NCBI GenBank assembly: GCA_009780595.1
Contig: WQZT01000006.1
Span: 1-17,813, forward strand
Source of the DNA: Treponema sp.
Lineage (GTDB): Bacteria; Spirochaetota; Spirochaetia; Treponematales; Breznakiellaceae
Direction: 5' to 3'
DNA: 17,813 bases
Position 1 is the stretch's first letter, and every line of letters begins with the position of its first letter. A program made the translations under genes and the position numbers. The notes under the pieces were generated by a model. The model saw only the letters and a list, made by a program, of their open reading frames with translations. It searched no databases and was not told the DNA's origin. This document shows positions 6,940-14,673 of this stretch, piece by piece.

Positions 6940-7293
6940 ATGTAAAAAAGCAGGAAAATCCCGCTATATACCCAAACACGAGAAAAATATCGAAATTGTT
7001 TAGAATTTGCGTGAAGAAACGCTAGGCAAAGAGTTGCACAAACGTTATACTGTTGCGGTGCGGTGCGTCAGCTCTCTATTCTGATGATAACTTTTGTTCA
7101 CCATTGCAGAATATCAATAAGGGACAGGGTTGTCAAGCGCTTTTGCGGTATTTTTCACAGAAATCGATTTTTTTAAGCTTATTTGCCTGGTTTTCGTAAA
7201 AATTTACCCCTTTACATGTTTTTATTTTTAGGCACTATGCTCTGGTGCCTGATATCAAGCCTTTATAGCTGACACACACGAAAATCCAAAGTC
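6940..7293. other. Non-coding right arm of the mobile element
   Basis: About 350 bases without a credible gene on either strand. It should contain the lipoprotein promoter, but I find no clear -35/-10 pair. A 6-bp stem AGGCAC/GTGCCT (7230-7250) is the only hairpin and has no terminator T-run on either strand. Confidence 0.5.
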
Positions 7294-7311
7294 TCAAAAT
7301 TGATTTCCGTG
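7294..7311 (-). repeat. Right terminal inverted repeat, 18 bp
   Basis: TCAAAATTGATTTCCGTG, the exact reverse complement of 5910-5927. Confidence 0.88.
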
Positions 7312-7320
7312 GCCCCAGCC
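7312..7320 (+). repeat. Right copy of 9-bp target site duplication
   Basis: GCCCCAGCC, identical to 5901-5909, directly abutting the right inverted repeat. Confidence 0.85.
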
Positions 7321-7329
7321 TGTATCCCC

Positions 7330-7359
7330 TTGTTACGGCGTGGGGATGTAGGCTATTAT
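7330..7359 (+). promoter_or_regulatory. purF promoter, predicted leaderless, inside a small dyad
   Basis: TTGTTA (7330-7335), an 18-bp spacer and TATTAT (7354-7359). The ATG at 7365 is the sixth base after the -10, so transcription should start at or next to it, and no Shine-Dalgarno sequence is present. The -35 box is bracketed by ATCCCC (7324-7329) and GGGGAT (7342-7347), a possible operator. The mobile element ends only ten bases upstream of the -35. Confidence 0.55.
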
Positions 7360-7364
7360 TATCT

Positions 7365-8804
7365 ATGAACGAACCTGTTTGCGTGTTCCTGGATGATGAT
7401 AAACTCCGCGAAGAGTGCGGGGTTTTTGGTGTTTATCTGGAAGACAACAAAAAAAACGCCGCGTCTTTGGTCTATTACGGTCTGCTTTCATTGCAGCACC
7501 GCGGACAGGAAAGTGCGGGAATATCGGCGGTGAAAAATAAACAGATGGAAAACCGCCGGGGCTTGGGGCTTGTAACGGCGGTGTTCACTCCCGAAATGAT
7601 TGAGCAACTTCCCGGTTCCGCCGCCATCGGCCACGTCCGCTATTCGACATCCGGCGGGTGTACCGTGGAAAATGCCCAGCCCTTTGTCAGCCGCCTCAAG
7701 CAGGGATCTGTCGCGCTGGCGCACAACGGGGCGCTGACCAACGCTGATGTGGTGCGGGAACTTCTGGAAGATTCCGGGATAAGTTTCACGTCTACCAGCG
7801 ACAGCGAAGTCATCATCAACCTGATTGCTAAAAATTACAAGAAAGGCATTGAACGCGCCATTTCTGATGCCATTCAGTTTATTAAAGGTTCGTACGCGCT
7901 GGCGGTGCTTACCGAAGATGCGCTGGTCGGTGCGCGCGATCCCAACGGTATCCGCCCGCTGTGCCTCGGTAAACTCGATGACGGCTGGATACTGGCGAGC
8001 GAGTCTTGCGCTATTTCCGCTGTGGGCGGAAAACTTGTCCGCGATATTGAGCCGGGTGAGATGGTGATTATCAGCAAGGGGCAAGTGCGTTCGTTCACGT
8101 TCTGCGAGAGAACCCGCCGCGCGGTGTGCGCTTTTGAGTACGTTTACTTTGCCCGGCCTGACAGCGTTATCGATCAGGTTGATGTTTACACTTCGCGGAT
8201 ACGCGCGGGGGAGATTTTAGGAAGGGAAGCTCCGGCGCGCGCCGATCTTGTTATTGGCGTGCCGGATTCGGGAACGCCCGCGGCGATTGGCTTTGGCCGC
8301 GCCACGGGAACGCCGTTTGGCTTAGGCATCGTCAAAAGCAAGTATATCGCGCGGACATTCATCGCGCCCACCCAGCCGGAGCGGGAAAAAGCAGTGACGG
8401 TCAAACACAACGTCATCTCAGGCGAAGTGCAGGGCAAGCGGATTGTCGTCATCGACGACTCCATCGTGCGCGGAACGACCAGCCGCAGACTTGTCGCCAT
8501 TTTGCGGGAAGCCGGAGCGCGGGAAGTCCATGTGCGAATCTGTTCGCCGCCTGTCCGATTCCCGTGCTACTTCGGTATCGACACGCCCCACCGCAAAGAC
8601 CTCATCAGCAACGCATCGAGCCCCAAGGAAGTTTGCGCGTACCTGGGCGCGGACAGCCTCGCGTTTATCTCGGCGGAGGGGCTGATTGAGTCCCTGCGGG
8701 GAACCCCGCCCGCCGAACTGCGGCCCGAACTGCGGCGAGACGGCTACTGCCTCGGCTGCTTCAACGGAGAGTACCCCATCCCCGCCCCCGGTGAGCAGGA
8801 GTGA
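7365..8804 (+). CDS. purF: Amidophosphoribosyltransferase, iron-sulfur type
   Basis: A 479-residue cytoplasmic enzyme for the first committed step of purine synthesis: PRPP plus glutamine gives phosphoribosylamine. A 17-residue propeptide would be removed to expose Cys18 (ECGVFGVY), the N-terminal glutaminase nucleophile. Other glutaminase motifs are LQHRGQESAG (43-52), HVRYSTSG (90-97) and AHNGALTN (119-126). The type I phosphoribosyltransferase domain has its PRPP loop VVIDDSIVRGTTSRR at 361-375. Cys255, Cys401 and the CLGC pair Cys462/Cys465 match the four ligands of the [4Fe-4S] cluster in Bacillus subtilis-type PurF. This suits an anaerobe and implies oxygen sensitivity. Length is normal for the family. 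The first in-frame start codon is at 7365, with no ribosome site but a -10 box right before it. No other pur gene is adjacent. Confidence 0.96.
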   Translation: MNEPVCVFLDDDKLREECGVFGVYLEDNKKNAASLVYYGLLSLQHRGQESAGISAVKNKQMENRRGLGLVTAVFTPEMIEQLPGSAAIGHVRYSTSGGCTVENAQPFVSRLKQGSVALAHNGALTNADVVRELLEDSGISFTSTSDSEVIINLIAKNYKKGIERAISDAIQFIKGSYALAVLTEDALVGARDPNGIRPLCLGKLDDGWILASESCAISAVGGKLVRDIEPGEMVIISKGQVRSFTFCERTRRAVCAFEYVYFARPDSVIDQVDVYTSRIRAGEILGREAPARADLVIGVPDSGTPAAIGFGRATGTPFGLGIVKSKYIARTFIAPTQPEREKAVTVKHNVISGEVQGKRIVVIDDSIVRGTTSRRLVAILREAGAREVHVRICSPPVRFPCYFGIDTPHRKDLISNASSPKEVCAYLGADSLAFISAEGLIESLRGTPPAELRPELRRDGYCLGCFNGEYPIPAPGEQE

Positions 8805-8974
8805 GGGGTTAATCAATTATTTTATAATAAAACATCTTCCCCCCGTTTTTGCCACACCTGTTTCGTATTCTACAGTGTAACTTTTTGTCTCGATGTTACG
8901 TTTTAACTTTATGAGGTGGGGCTTTTTGCATGGAACTGGGCTTCGCTGTGTGGTGTAGAATATTTGTTTTTCAG

Positions 8975-8980
8975 TATAAT
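8975..8980 (+). promoter_or_regulatory. Candidate -10 element of the efflux operon
   Basis: A perfect TATAAT 70 bases before the GTG start at 9050. The -35 region (about 8951-8957) is weak, so an activator or another promoter may be involved. The predicted leader of about 63 nt contains the dyad at 8990-9026. Confidence 0.4.
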
Positions 8981-8989
8981 TAACAGTGT

Positions 8990-9026
8990 CAAGATTATTC
9001 AAGAATATCTAATTCCGAATATCTTG
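8990..9026 (+). repeat. Imperfect dyad in the efflux operon leader
   Basis: CAAGATTATTC (8990-9000) pairs with GAATATCTTG (9017-9026) with one bulged T. GAATATCT also recurs directly at 9003-9010 and 9017-9024. It lies just downstream of the TATAAT box and upstream of the ribosome site, where a TetR-type or other repressor could bind, or where the RNA could fold. Confidence 0.35.
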
Positions 9027-9049
9027 AAAGCGTTGCCCAGGAGGATGCG

Positions 9050-10423
9050 GTGAATCTTGCCCGGTTCTGGATTTTGGCTTTTTTTATTTGTACGCTTGGA
9101 ACGCTTCCAGCTAGGGCGCAACCTTTGACGCTTTCATTGGAAGAGGCAATTCAGCGCGCGCTCAATCAGAGTATCAACATACGGAGGGAATCCATCGATC
9201 TTGCTACGGCTGAGTATTCCGCCAGCCGCCTGTGGTCGGAGATTTTCCCGTCTTTCAGCCTTCGGGCGGGGTTTAACATCCTGCCTTCCACGCCCCTTTT
9301 TACCGAGCCGGGCTTTCAGTACGAGTCAGACAATCTGCGCTACTCGCTTAATCTGGGGCTTGCGTTGTCCCTGAACCCTTCGATTCGCGCCTCGATGAAC
9401 AACATCGAGCTGGCGTTTAGGGCGCGGCTTTTGAGTTACGAAGATGCCCGCAGGCAACTGGAAATCAGGGTGATAAAAGATTTTCTGCGTTTGATTACGA
9501 TGCAGGCAACGATCCTCCACATGGAACAGAATCTTGAATTTGCAACGCAGACGATGAACAGTTTGCAGATAGCCTGGATGAACGGTCTTCTCAGCGAGCT
9601 TGCGTGGCTTAACGCGCAGTTCAGCGTGGCGACTGCCCAGTACGAACTGAACACGGCGCGCGGGTCGTACCAGACGCGGCTGTGGGAATTTCTGGCGCTT
9701 TTGGGGATGGATGCCGGCTCTGACATTGCTCTTTCAGGTACTATCGATATTACTCAGATACTGCACGATCCCGAACAGCTTATTCTGGAACATCTCCCAA
9801 AAAGACCGGATATTATAAGCCGCTATCAAACGGTGCAGCGGCTGGAATTGAGCAGAACGATTACCACGCTTTCAGGCCGCACGCCGACGCTTACGTTTTC
9901 GACTGATTGGGCGGGCGGTCCCGGTCAGCAGCCTGGGGCGTCGCCGGGAAGCGGAAATCTTGACTCGCCGTTTGTTGACCGCGTTTCAGGCAGCGTAACG
10001 CTGAATATTCCGGTTGATTCGTGGATTCCCGGAACGCGGCAAAATCAGAACATCCGGGCGGCAAACGCGGAGGTGGAAAAGGCGCTGCTGGATTTGCAGA
10101 ATGTGCAGACGCAGGCAAAAACTGAAATCCGCTCGCTGGTTTCCAACCTCGGCAGCACGTGGGAGAGCCTTGAAATTGCCCGTCTGCGCGTGAGTATTGC
10201 CGAGCGCACGGTCGATGCGGCTGAGGTGGGTTTCAGGAACGGCACGGCGGCGTTTCAGGAACTGGAAGATCGCAGGCGGGATTTGTCCAACGCCCGGCAG
10301 ACGCTGTTGCAGGGCGAGTTGAATTATCAAAACCTGCTGCTGGATCTTGCCGCCGCGTTGAATATGGATTGGCGTGCTCTTACTGGCCAGCACAGCAGCG
10401 CGGGCTTGAACCCCGAAGTGTAA
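9050..10423 (+). CDS. TolC-family outer membrane efflux channel
   Basis: A 457-residue protein with a signal peptide (hydrophobic core about 6-17, likely cleavage after ARA at 21-23) followed by LTLSLEEAIQRALNQ, the usual opening of mature TolC/OEP proteins. The rest has long amphipathic helices with two OEP repeats (about 28-215 and 250-445). The end region has FRNGTAAFQELEDRRRDLSNA, typical of the second repeat. It should form the trimeric channel that crosses the outer membrane and periplasm. The start is GTG at 9050 with a strong AGGAGG five bases upstream; an ATG at 9045 is out of frame and stops at once. It is the first gene of an operon with the adaptor (32-bp gap) and RND pump. The gene order channel-adaptor-pump matches the Borrelia bes operon as I remember it. 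Confidence 0.88.
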   Translation: MNLARFWILAFFICTLGTLPARAQPLTLSLEEAIQRALNQSINIRRESIDLATAEYSASRLWSEIFPSFSLRAGFNILPSTPLFTEPGFQYESDNLRYSLNLGLALSLNPSIRASMNNIELAFRARLLSYEDARRQLEIRVIKDFLRLITMQATILHMEQNLEFATQTMNSLQIAWMNGLLSELAWLNAQFSVATAQYELNTARGSYQTRLWEFLALLGMDAGSDIALSGTIDITQILHDPEQLILEHLPKRPDIISRYQTVQRLELSRTITTLSGRTPTLTFSTDWAGGPGQQPGASPGSGNLDSPFVDRVSGSVTLNIPVDSWIPGTRQNQNIRAANAEVEKALLDLQNVQTQAKTEIRSLVSNLGSTWESLEIARLRVSIAERTVDAAEVGFRNGTAAFQELEDRRRDLSNARQTLLQGELNYQNLLLDLAAALNMDWRALTGQHSSAGLNPEV

Positions 10424-10455
10424 CGCAACGTGTCAGTTTTCATAATGGAGTTTCT

Positions 10456-11406
10456 ATGGCGATAAAGAAGAAGAAAATAAAAAGCGCGACAATCGTAAGC
10501 GCCGTTATCATTGCGGTGATTCTCGCGGTGGGGGGCTACGGGGTACGTACCCGCATTGAGCAAAATCGTCCGGCGCAGACGGCGGCACGGCAGGCCGGCG
10601 GGCGGCAAGGCGCGCAAGCGGCGATCACCGTGCGGGTAACTCCGGTGGTGAGGGACACTATCGAAAGCAGTGTGATGCTGAACGGAGACGTGCGGGTGGA
10701 GAATCAGGTTTCCATTTTTCCCACCGTGTCGGGGCGGGTTACGGAAACGCTGTTCTCTGTCGGCGACAGGGTAACGCAGGGGGCGGTTGTCGCGCTTGTT
10801 GATCCTTCCCGCCCGGGGCAGGTTTATTCCGCAAGCCCGGTCGTGTCAACGATTAGCGGGACTGTGCTGGAAGCGCCCGCCCAGCGGGGCGATACCGTTT
10901 CGCCGCAGTCGCCGATTTACATTGTCGGGGATCTTTCTTCGCTTATAGTAGAAACCTTCGTGCCGGAGCGTTTCAGCAACGCCGCGAGGCGGGGCTTGCA
11001 AGCCCAGGTGCAGCTCGCTGCTCTGCCCGGCGAAACATTTCTCGCCGTAGTCGAAGAAATCAGCCCGGTGCTTGATCCGGCAAGCCGCACGTTGCGTATC
11101 CGTCTGCGTTTTTCAGGCCGCCCCGATCCCCGCATCAGAGCGGGGATGTTTTCCACCGTAACGCTCGTAACTAACTCGCGCAGCAACGTGCTGATAATCC
11201 CGCGGGGAACGGCGCTTTCCGCGTACGACTCGTGGGTTGTGTTCACCGTTGACGAGCAGAATATCGCCACCCGCAAGCAGGTTTCCCTCGGGCTGGAAAA
11301 CGAAATGTATATCGAGGTTCTGAGCGGGCTTGAACCTGACGATGTGGTAGTAAGCGCGGGGCAGACTTTTTTAACTGACGGCGATCGTGTCCGAATTGTT
11401 GAATAA
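10456..11406 (+). CDS. RND efflux periplasmic adaptor, hairpin-less type
   Basis: A 316-residue membrane-fusion protein that should link the RND pump to the TolC channel. An N-terminal membrane anchor (about 10-28) follows a Lys-rich start; there is no lipobox. A Gln/Ala/Gly-rich linker (about 36-56) leads into the first lipoyl half (VSGRVTETLFSVGDRVTQGA, about 91-110, ending VALVDPSRP), and the second half SPVVSTISGTVLEAP follows after only about seven residues. The long alpha-helical hairpin normally inserted here is absent. Beta-barrel (about 160-240) and membrane-proximal domains follow, including LDPASRTLRIRLRF, a strong family motif. The ATG at 10456 has TGGAG seven bases upstream. Borrelia BesA is a known hairpin-less adaptor. 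It sits 32 bases after the channel gene and 70 bases before the pump gene. Confidence 0.87.
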   Translation: MAIKKKKIKSATIVSAVIIAVILAVGGYGVRTRIEQNRPAQTAARQAGGRQGAQAAITVRVTPVVRDTIESSVMLNGDVRVENQVSIFPTVSGRVTETLFSVGDRVTQGAVVALVDPSRPGQVYSASPVVSTISGTVLEAPAQRGDTVSPQSPIYIVGDLSSLIVETFVPERFSNAARRGLQAQVQLAALPGETFLAVVEEISPVLDPASRTLRIRLRFSGRPDPRIRAGMFSTVTLVTNSRSNVLIIPRGTALSAYDSWVVFTVDEQNIATRKQVSLGLENEMYIEVLSGLEPDDVVVSAGQTFLTDGDRVRIVE

Positions 11407-11476
11407 AAATCAAACAAGAAAATTAACGGATATATATTTAAAAATAGTAGAGTGAATAGAATTGAGAGAGGTGTCT

Positions 11477-14400
11477 ATGAATGTTTCGCGGTATTCGGTT
11501 AAACATCCGGTAACGATTATAATGGCGTATGTGATGTGCATCGGCATCGCTCTGACGATGCTGCCCAATCTTGCGGTCGATTTGCTCCCGTCAACTCAAC
11601 GGCCGGTGCTTTCGATTGCAACGCGGTTTCCCGGGGCGGGGCCTGCGGATGTCGAAACAAATATCACCGAGCGGCTGGAGCGGCTGCTGTCGAGGTCGCG
11701 CAATCTTGTTAATATGACATCCACTTCCCAGTTCGAGTCCAGTTCTATTACGCTGGAATTTTCGTACGGCACGAATATGGACAGGGCGGTTGCCGATACG
11801 CAAACGCTGATAAACCGTTGGGTAAACTCGTTGCCGGAAGGGGCGAACACTCCGGTTGTACGGCGTTTTGATGCGTCAGCCGCGCCGGTTATGCGGCTGG
11901 CTGTCCGGGGCGATCTTCCGCCGGATCAACTGCGGCTTTTGGCGGAGGAGGAAGTGCAGCCCAGGCTGGAACGAATCGACGGGGTTGCGTCTGCGGATGT
12001 GTCTGGCGGCAGCGTTCAGTTGGTGAACGTTTCGGTGTCGCTGAACCGCCTCGCCGCGTTTAACCTGACGCTCAGCGATGTAACGACCGCTCTGCGGGGG
12101 CAGAATATTCTGTCCTCCGGCGGCAACCTGCGGCGGGGAACCAGAGAGTACCAAATCATGACCCAGCAGGAACTGAACGACATGAACGAGATTAGGCGGC
12201 TGGTGGTAAAGAGGGTGAACTTGGGGCCTGAAATGCAGGGCATGGCGAATCGCTCGCAGGTGGTTAGGCTTGAGGACATTTCCGATATAGAAATCGGTTT
12301 TAACGAGAATGCCAGCCGCGTTTTTGTAAACGGAACACGCGGCGTTTTTGTTCAGATTACGACGGAAAGCGACAGCAACCAAGTTCGCGTAGCCGACCGC
12401 ATACACGCCGCTTTGCCTGCAATCAACGCCGAATTGCCTCGAGGTGTCAGCGCGAATGTGCTGACGGATAATTCTATTATGATTCGGGCGACACTTGGGC
12501 AGGTATATCAAAACGCTCTTCAGGGCGGCATTCTGGTTATGCTTATCCTGTTTTTGTTCCTGCGAAATTTCAAAGGCACGTTTATAATCGGACTGAGTAT
12601 TCCCATTTCGATTTTGCTCACCGTTATGTTTATGGCGGTTTTTGGTTTTACGCTGAACCTTCTGACGCTCACCGGTTTGATTATGGCGATGGGGATGACG
12701 ACGGATGCATCAATCGTCATACTCGAAAATATCCACAAGTACCGCAGCCGCGGTGCGAAGGGCGAAATCGCCGCTATTCTGGGAAGCCGCGAAATGCTCC
12801 GGGCGATAATGGCGTCGACCGTTACAACGCTCTGCGTGTTTATTCCCCTGATTATTTACAAAAACGATCTTGAACAAATGGGGCAGCTTTTCAGCGATTT
12901 GATTTTTACGGTTGTAATTGCGATGGTTTGTTCCCTGCTGGTGGCGGTTACGCTTGTGCCAAGCCTCTGCGGTTCTACGCTTAAACTGAACACCAGAAAG
13001 CAAAAGCCGCTGAAGAACCGCTTACTGCGGGCAATCGACAACGGGATAGAAAGCGTTCTTGTCTCCATAGAAAACGCCTACAAGAAAGCACTCGCTTACA
13101 GCCTCACCCATCGATTTTTGGTGATAACGTTGGCGGGGGTGCTTTTGGTGGTTTCGCTGATGCAGTTCAGCTCGCTGGGAATGAATATGCAGTTCCGTAG
13201 CAGGGTCAACGATATTTTGAGTATTCAGGTTGCGATGCCGCAGGGAACTACGATGGATGTAACGGAGAAGGTGCTTTTTGATCTTGAGGATATGATTAGA
13301 AAGGAAGTGCGTGGTTACACCGATATTATGCACACGGTACGGAGAACCGGCAACTTTTTGGGAACTACGCAGATTATCCTGCCCCGCCCGGCGTTGCAGA
13401 TTGATACGCCGTCCTCGATTATCCGTAAGTTGACGCCGTACACCAGCAACATTCCCGGCGCACGAATAACCTTTCAAGTCGGCGGCGGTGGCGGCGGGGG
13501 AGGTGGCGGCAGCGCAAGTTCTCCGATAGCGATTGCAATTAGCTCGCGGGATAACAACGCCATTCTTGCCACAGCAGACGAGATTCTTTCTATTATGAGC
13601 CGCTATCTTCCTGAAATCGAAAATCCCCAAGTGAACATCGATCAGGGCGTTCCGCAGTTGGTTGTTCAGATAGACCGCGATCGCGCTGCCTCGCTGGGTG
13701 TGCCGTTGGCAACTATCGCGGCGAACATCCGCACGGCTATGGACGGCACGGTTGCCACGACAATGTCCAGAGGCGACCGCCTCCTTGACGTGCGGGTAAT
13801 GCTCCGCGACGACGACCGTGCGGGCATGCCAAATCTTGACGCGGTTTTTGTTACCAATAACAACGGTTCGAGAATCTCGCTTTCCAATATGGCGAGCATT
13901 GTCGAAACACGCGGCCCCGCGTCCATCCGCCGTGAAAGGCAGGAGCGGGTAATCCGCGTTACCGGCGATCTTCCGGCGGAAATCGCGGTAACAGCAATGC
14001 AGCGCCGCCTTGTGGCAACGGTAAACGAGAACCTCGTCCAGCGGGAAGGCGTTACCGTTCGTTTCCTTGGTGAAGCCGCCGAAATCGAAGGCTATTACGG
14101 GCGGTATATTCTCATTCTCCTCACCGCGATTTTTCTGGTCTTTGGCATCCTTGCCAGCCAGTTTGAATCGTTTGTTGACCCCTTCATAATTTTCTTTACC
14201 ATCCCGATGCTCGCCATAGGAGTTATCTGGATTTATAAAATCACGGGGCAAGCCATGACAATGTTTGCGATAGTGGGGGTTATCGCCTTGGTGGGCGTTG
14301 TGCTAAACTCCGGCATAATCCTCGTGGATTACACCAACACTCTCCGGGCGCGAGGTATGACGGTTTTTGAAGCCTGCCTTGAAGGCGGGCGCAGCCGCCT

Positions 14401-14668
14401 CCGCCCGATTCTGATGACCAGCCTTTCTACGATTTTGGCAATGACCCCCATCGCCTTCTTCCCCGGCGTTGGCGCTGACACCATTCAGCCGATAGCCAAA
14501 ACCTTTGTTGGCGGACTTCTTGTCAGCACAATGATGACGCTCTTTTTGATCCCCGCGATATACTCGCTGCTTAACAGCCGGCACGATAAAAAGAGAAGCA
14601 GGGAAATTGCCCGGCAAAAACTTGAACTGTCAGGAAGCTTTGCGAAAGCCGCATCTGGAGATGCGTGA
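11477..14668 (+). CDS. RND (HAE1/AcrB-type) efflux pump
   Basis: A 1063-residue inner-membrane proton-driven transporter, normal in length for the HAE1 family, with 12 expected membrane helices in two halves and two large periplasmic loops. Family marks: the start SVKHPVTIIMAYVMCIGIAL (TM1), FPGAGPADVETNITERLE, and TM2-6 around residues 345-500. TM4 reads GMTTDASIVILENI, with Asp410 at the AcrB Asp407 position but Ala411 where Asp408 would be. TM10 has Asn944 where AcrB has Lys940. LRPILMTSLSTILAMTPIAF marks TM11. Ten glycines in a row (669-678) lie in the second periplasmic loop. I chose the ATG at 11477 with AGAGAGG about seven bases upstream; a TTG 15 bases earlier also opens the frame. 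Substrates are probably drugs, bile-type detergents or fermentation by-products, but are not readable from sequence. Confidence 0.92.
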   Translation: MNVSRYSVKHPVTIIMAYVMCIGIALTMLPNLAVDLLPSTQRPVLSIATRFPGAGPADVETNITERLERLLSRSRNLVNMTSTSQFESSSITLEFSYGTNMDRAVADTQTLINRWVNSLPEGANTPVVRRFDASAAPVMRLAVRGDLPPDQLRLLAEEEVQPRLERIDGVASADVSGGSVQLVNVSVSLNRLAAFNLTLSDVTTALRGQNILSSGGNLRRGTREYQIMTQQELNDMNEIRRLVVKRVNLGPEMQGMANRSQVVRLEDISDIEIGFNENASRVFVNGTRGVFVQITTESDSNQVRVADRIHAALPAINAELPRGVSANVLTDNSIMIRATLGQVYQNALQGGILVMLILFLFLRNFKGTFIIGLSIPISILLTVMFMAVFGFTLNLLTLTGLIMAMGMTTDASIVILENIHKYRSRGAKGEIAAILGSREMLRAIMASTVTTLCVFIPLIIYKNDLEQMGQLFSDLIFTVVIAMVCSLLVAVTLVPSLCGSTLKLNTRKQKPLKNRLLRAIDNGIESVLVSIENAYKKALAYSLTHRFLVITLAGVLLVVSLMQFSSLGMNMQFRSRVNDILSIQVAMPQGTTMDVTEKVLFDLEDMIRKEVRGYTDIMHTVRRTGNFLGTTQIILPRPALQIDTPSSIIRKLTPYTSNIPGARITFQVGGGGGGGGGGSASSPIAIAISSRDNNAILATADEILSIMSRYLPEIENPQVNIDQGVPQLVVQIDRDRAASLGVPLATIAANIRTAMDGTVATTMSRGDRLLDVRVMLRDDDRAGMPNLDAVFVTNNNGSRISLSNMASIVETRGPASIRRERQERVIRVTGDLPAEIAVTAMQRRLVATVNENLVQREGVTVRFLGEAAEIEGYYGRYILILLTAIFLVFGILASQFESFVDPFIIFFTIPMLAIGVIWIYKITGQAMTMFAIVGVIALVGVVLNSGIILVDYTNTLRARGMTVFEACLEGGRSRLRPILMTSLSTILAMTPIAFFPGVGADTIQPIAKTFVGGLLVSTMMTLFLIPAIYSLLNSRHDKKRSREIARQKLELSGSFAKAASGDA
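13481..13510 (+). repeat. Ten-glycine codon run in the RND gene
   Basis: Ten consecutive GGN codons using GGC, GGT, GGG and GGA, followed by Ser-Ala-Ser-Ser. The mixed codons make simple replication slippage less likely to be its only cause. It lies between two periplasmic porter subdomains. Confidence 0.8.
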
Positions 14669-14673
14669 AAACA

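Larger units (their letters stand above)
5910..7311. mobile_element. 1402-bp transposase-less mobile element with a lipoprotein gene as cargo
   Basis: The segment is bounded by perfect 18-bp inverted repeats: CACGGAAATCAATTTTGA at 5910-5927 and its reverse complement at 7294-7311. Immediately outside both ends lies the same 9-bp direct repeat GCCCCAGCC (5901-5909, 7312-7320). This is the classical footprint of transposition with a 9-bp staggered cut. No transposase-sized frame exists inside; the only credible gene is a 169-residue lipoprotein on the minus strand. The left 200 bases are a GC-rich cluster of hairpins; the right 450 bases are non-coding. It would need a transposase in trans, or it is a decayed insertion sequence. 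Taking out the element plus one repeat would restore a short intergenic region between the amidohydrolase gene and purF. The family is unknown; several IS families make 9-bp duplications. Confidence 0.85.

Noticed and set aside
7230..7250. AGGCAC/GTGCCT hairpin in the right arm of the element
   Set aside because: A six-bp stem without a T-run on either side; no terminator or known RNA motif.
11462..11476. TTG start five codons upstream of the RND pump ATG
   Set aside because: The AGAGAGG ribosome site overlaps this TTG and is well spaced for the ATG at 11477, which begins the usual N-terminal helix of the family.
13022..14251. 409-codon open frame on the minus strand
   Set aside because: It lies fully antisense to the RND pump gene; its product is rich in His, Arg, Asn and Lys with no domain, as expected from the complement of GC-rich coding DNA.
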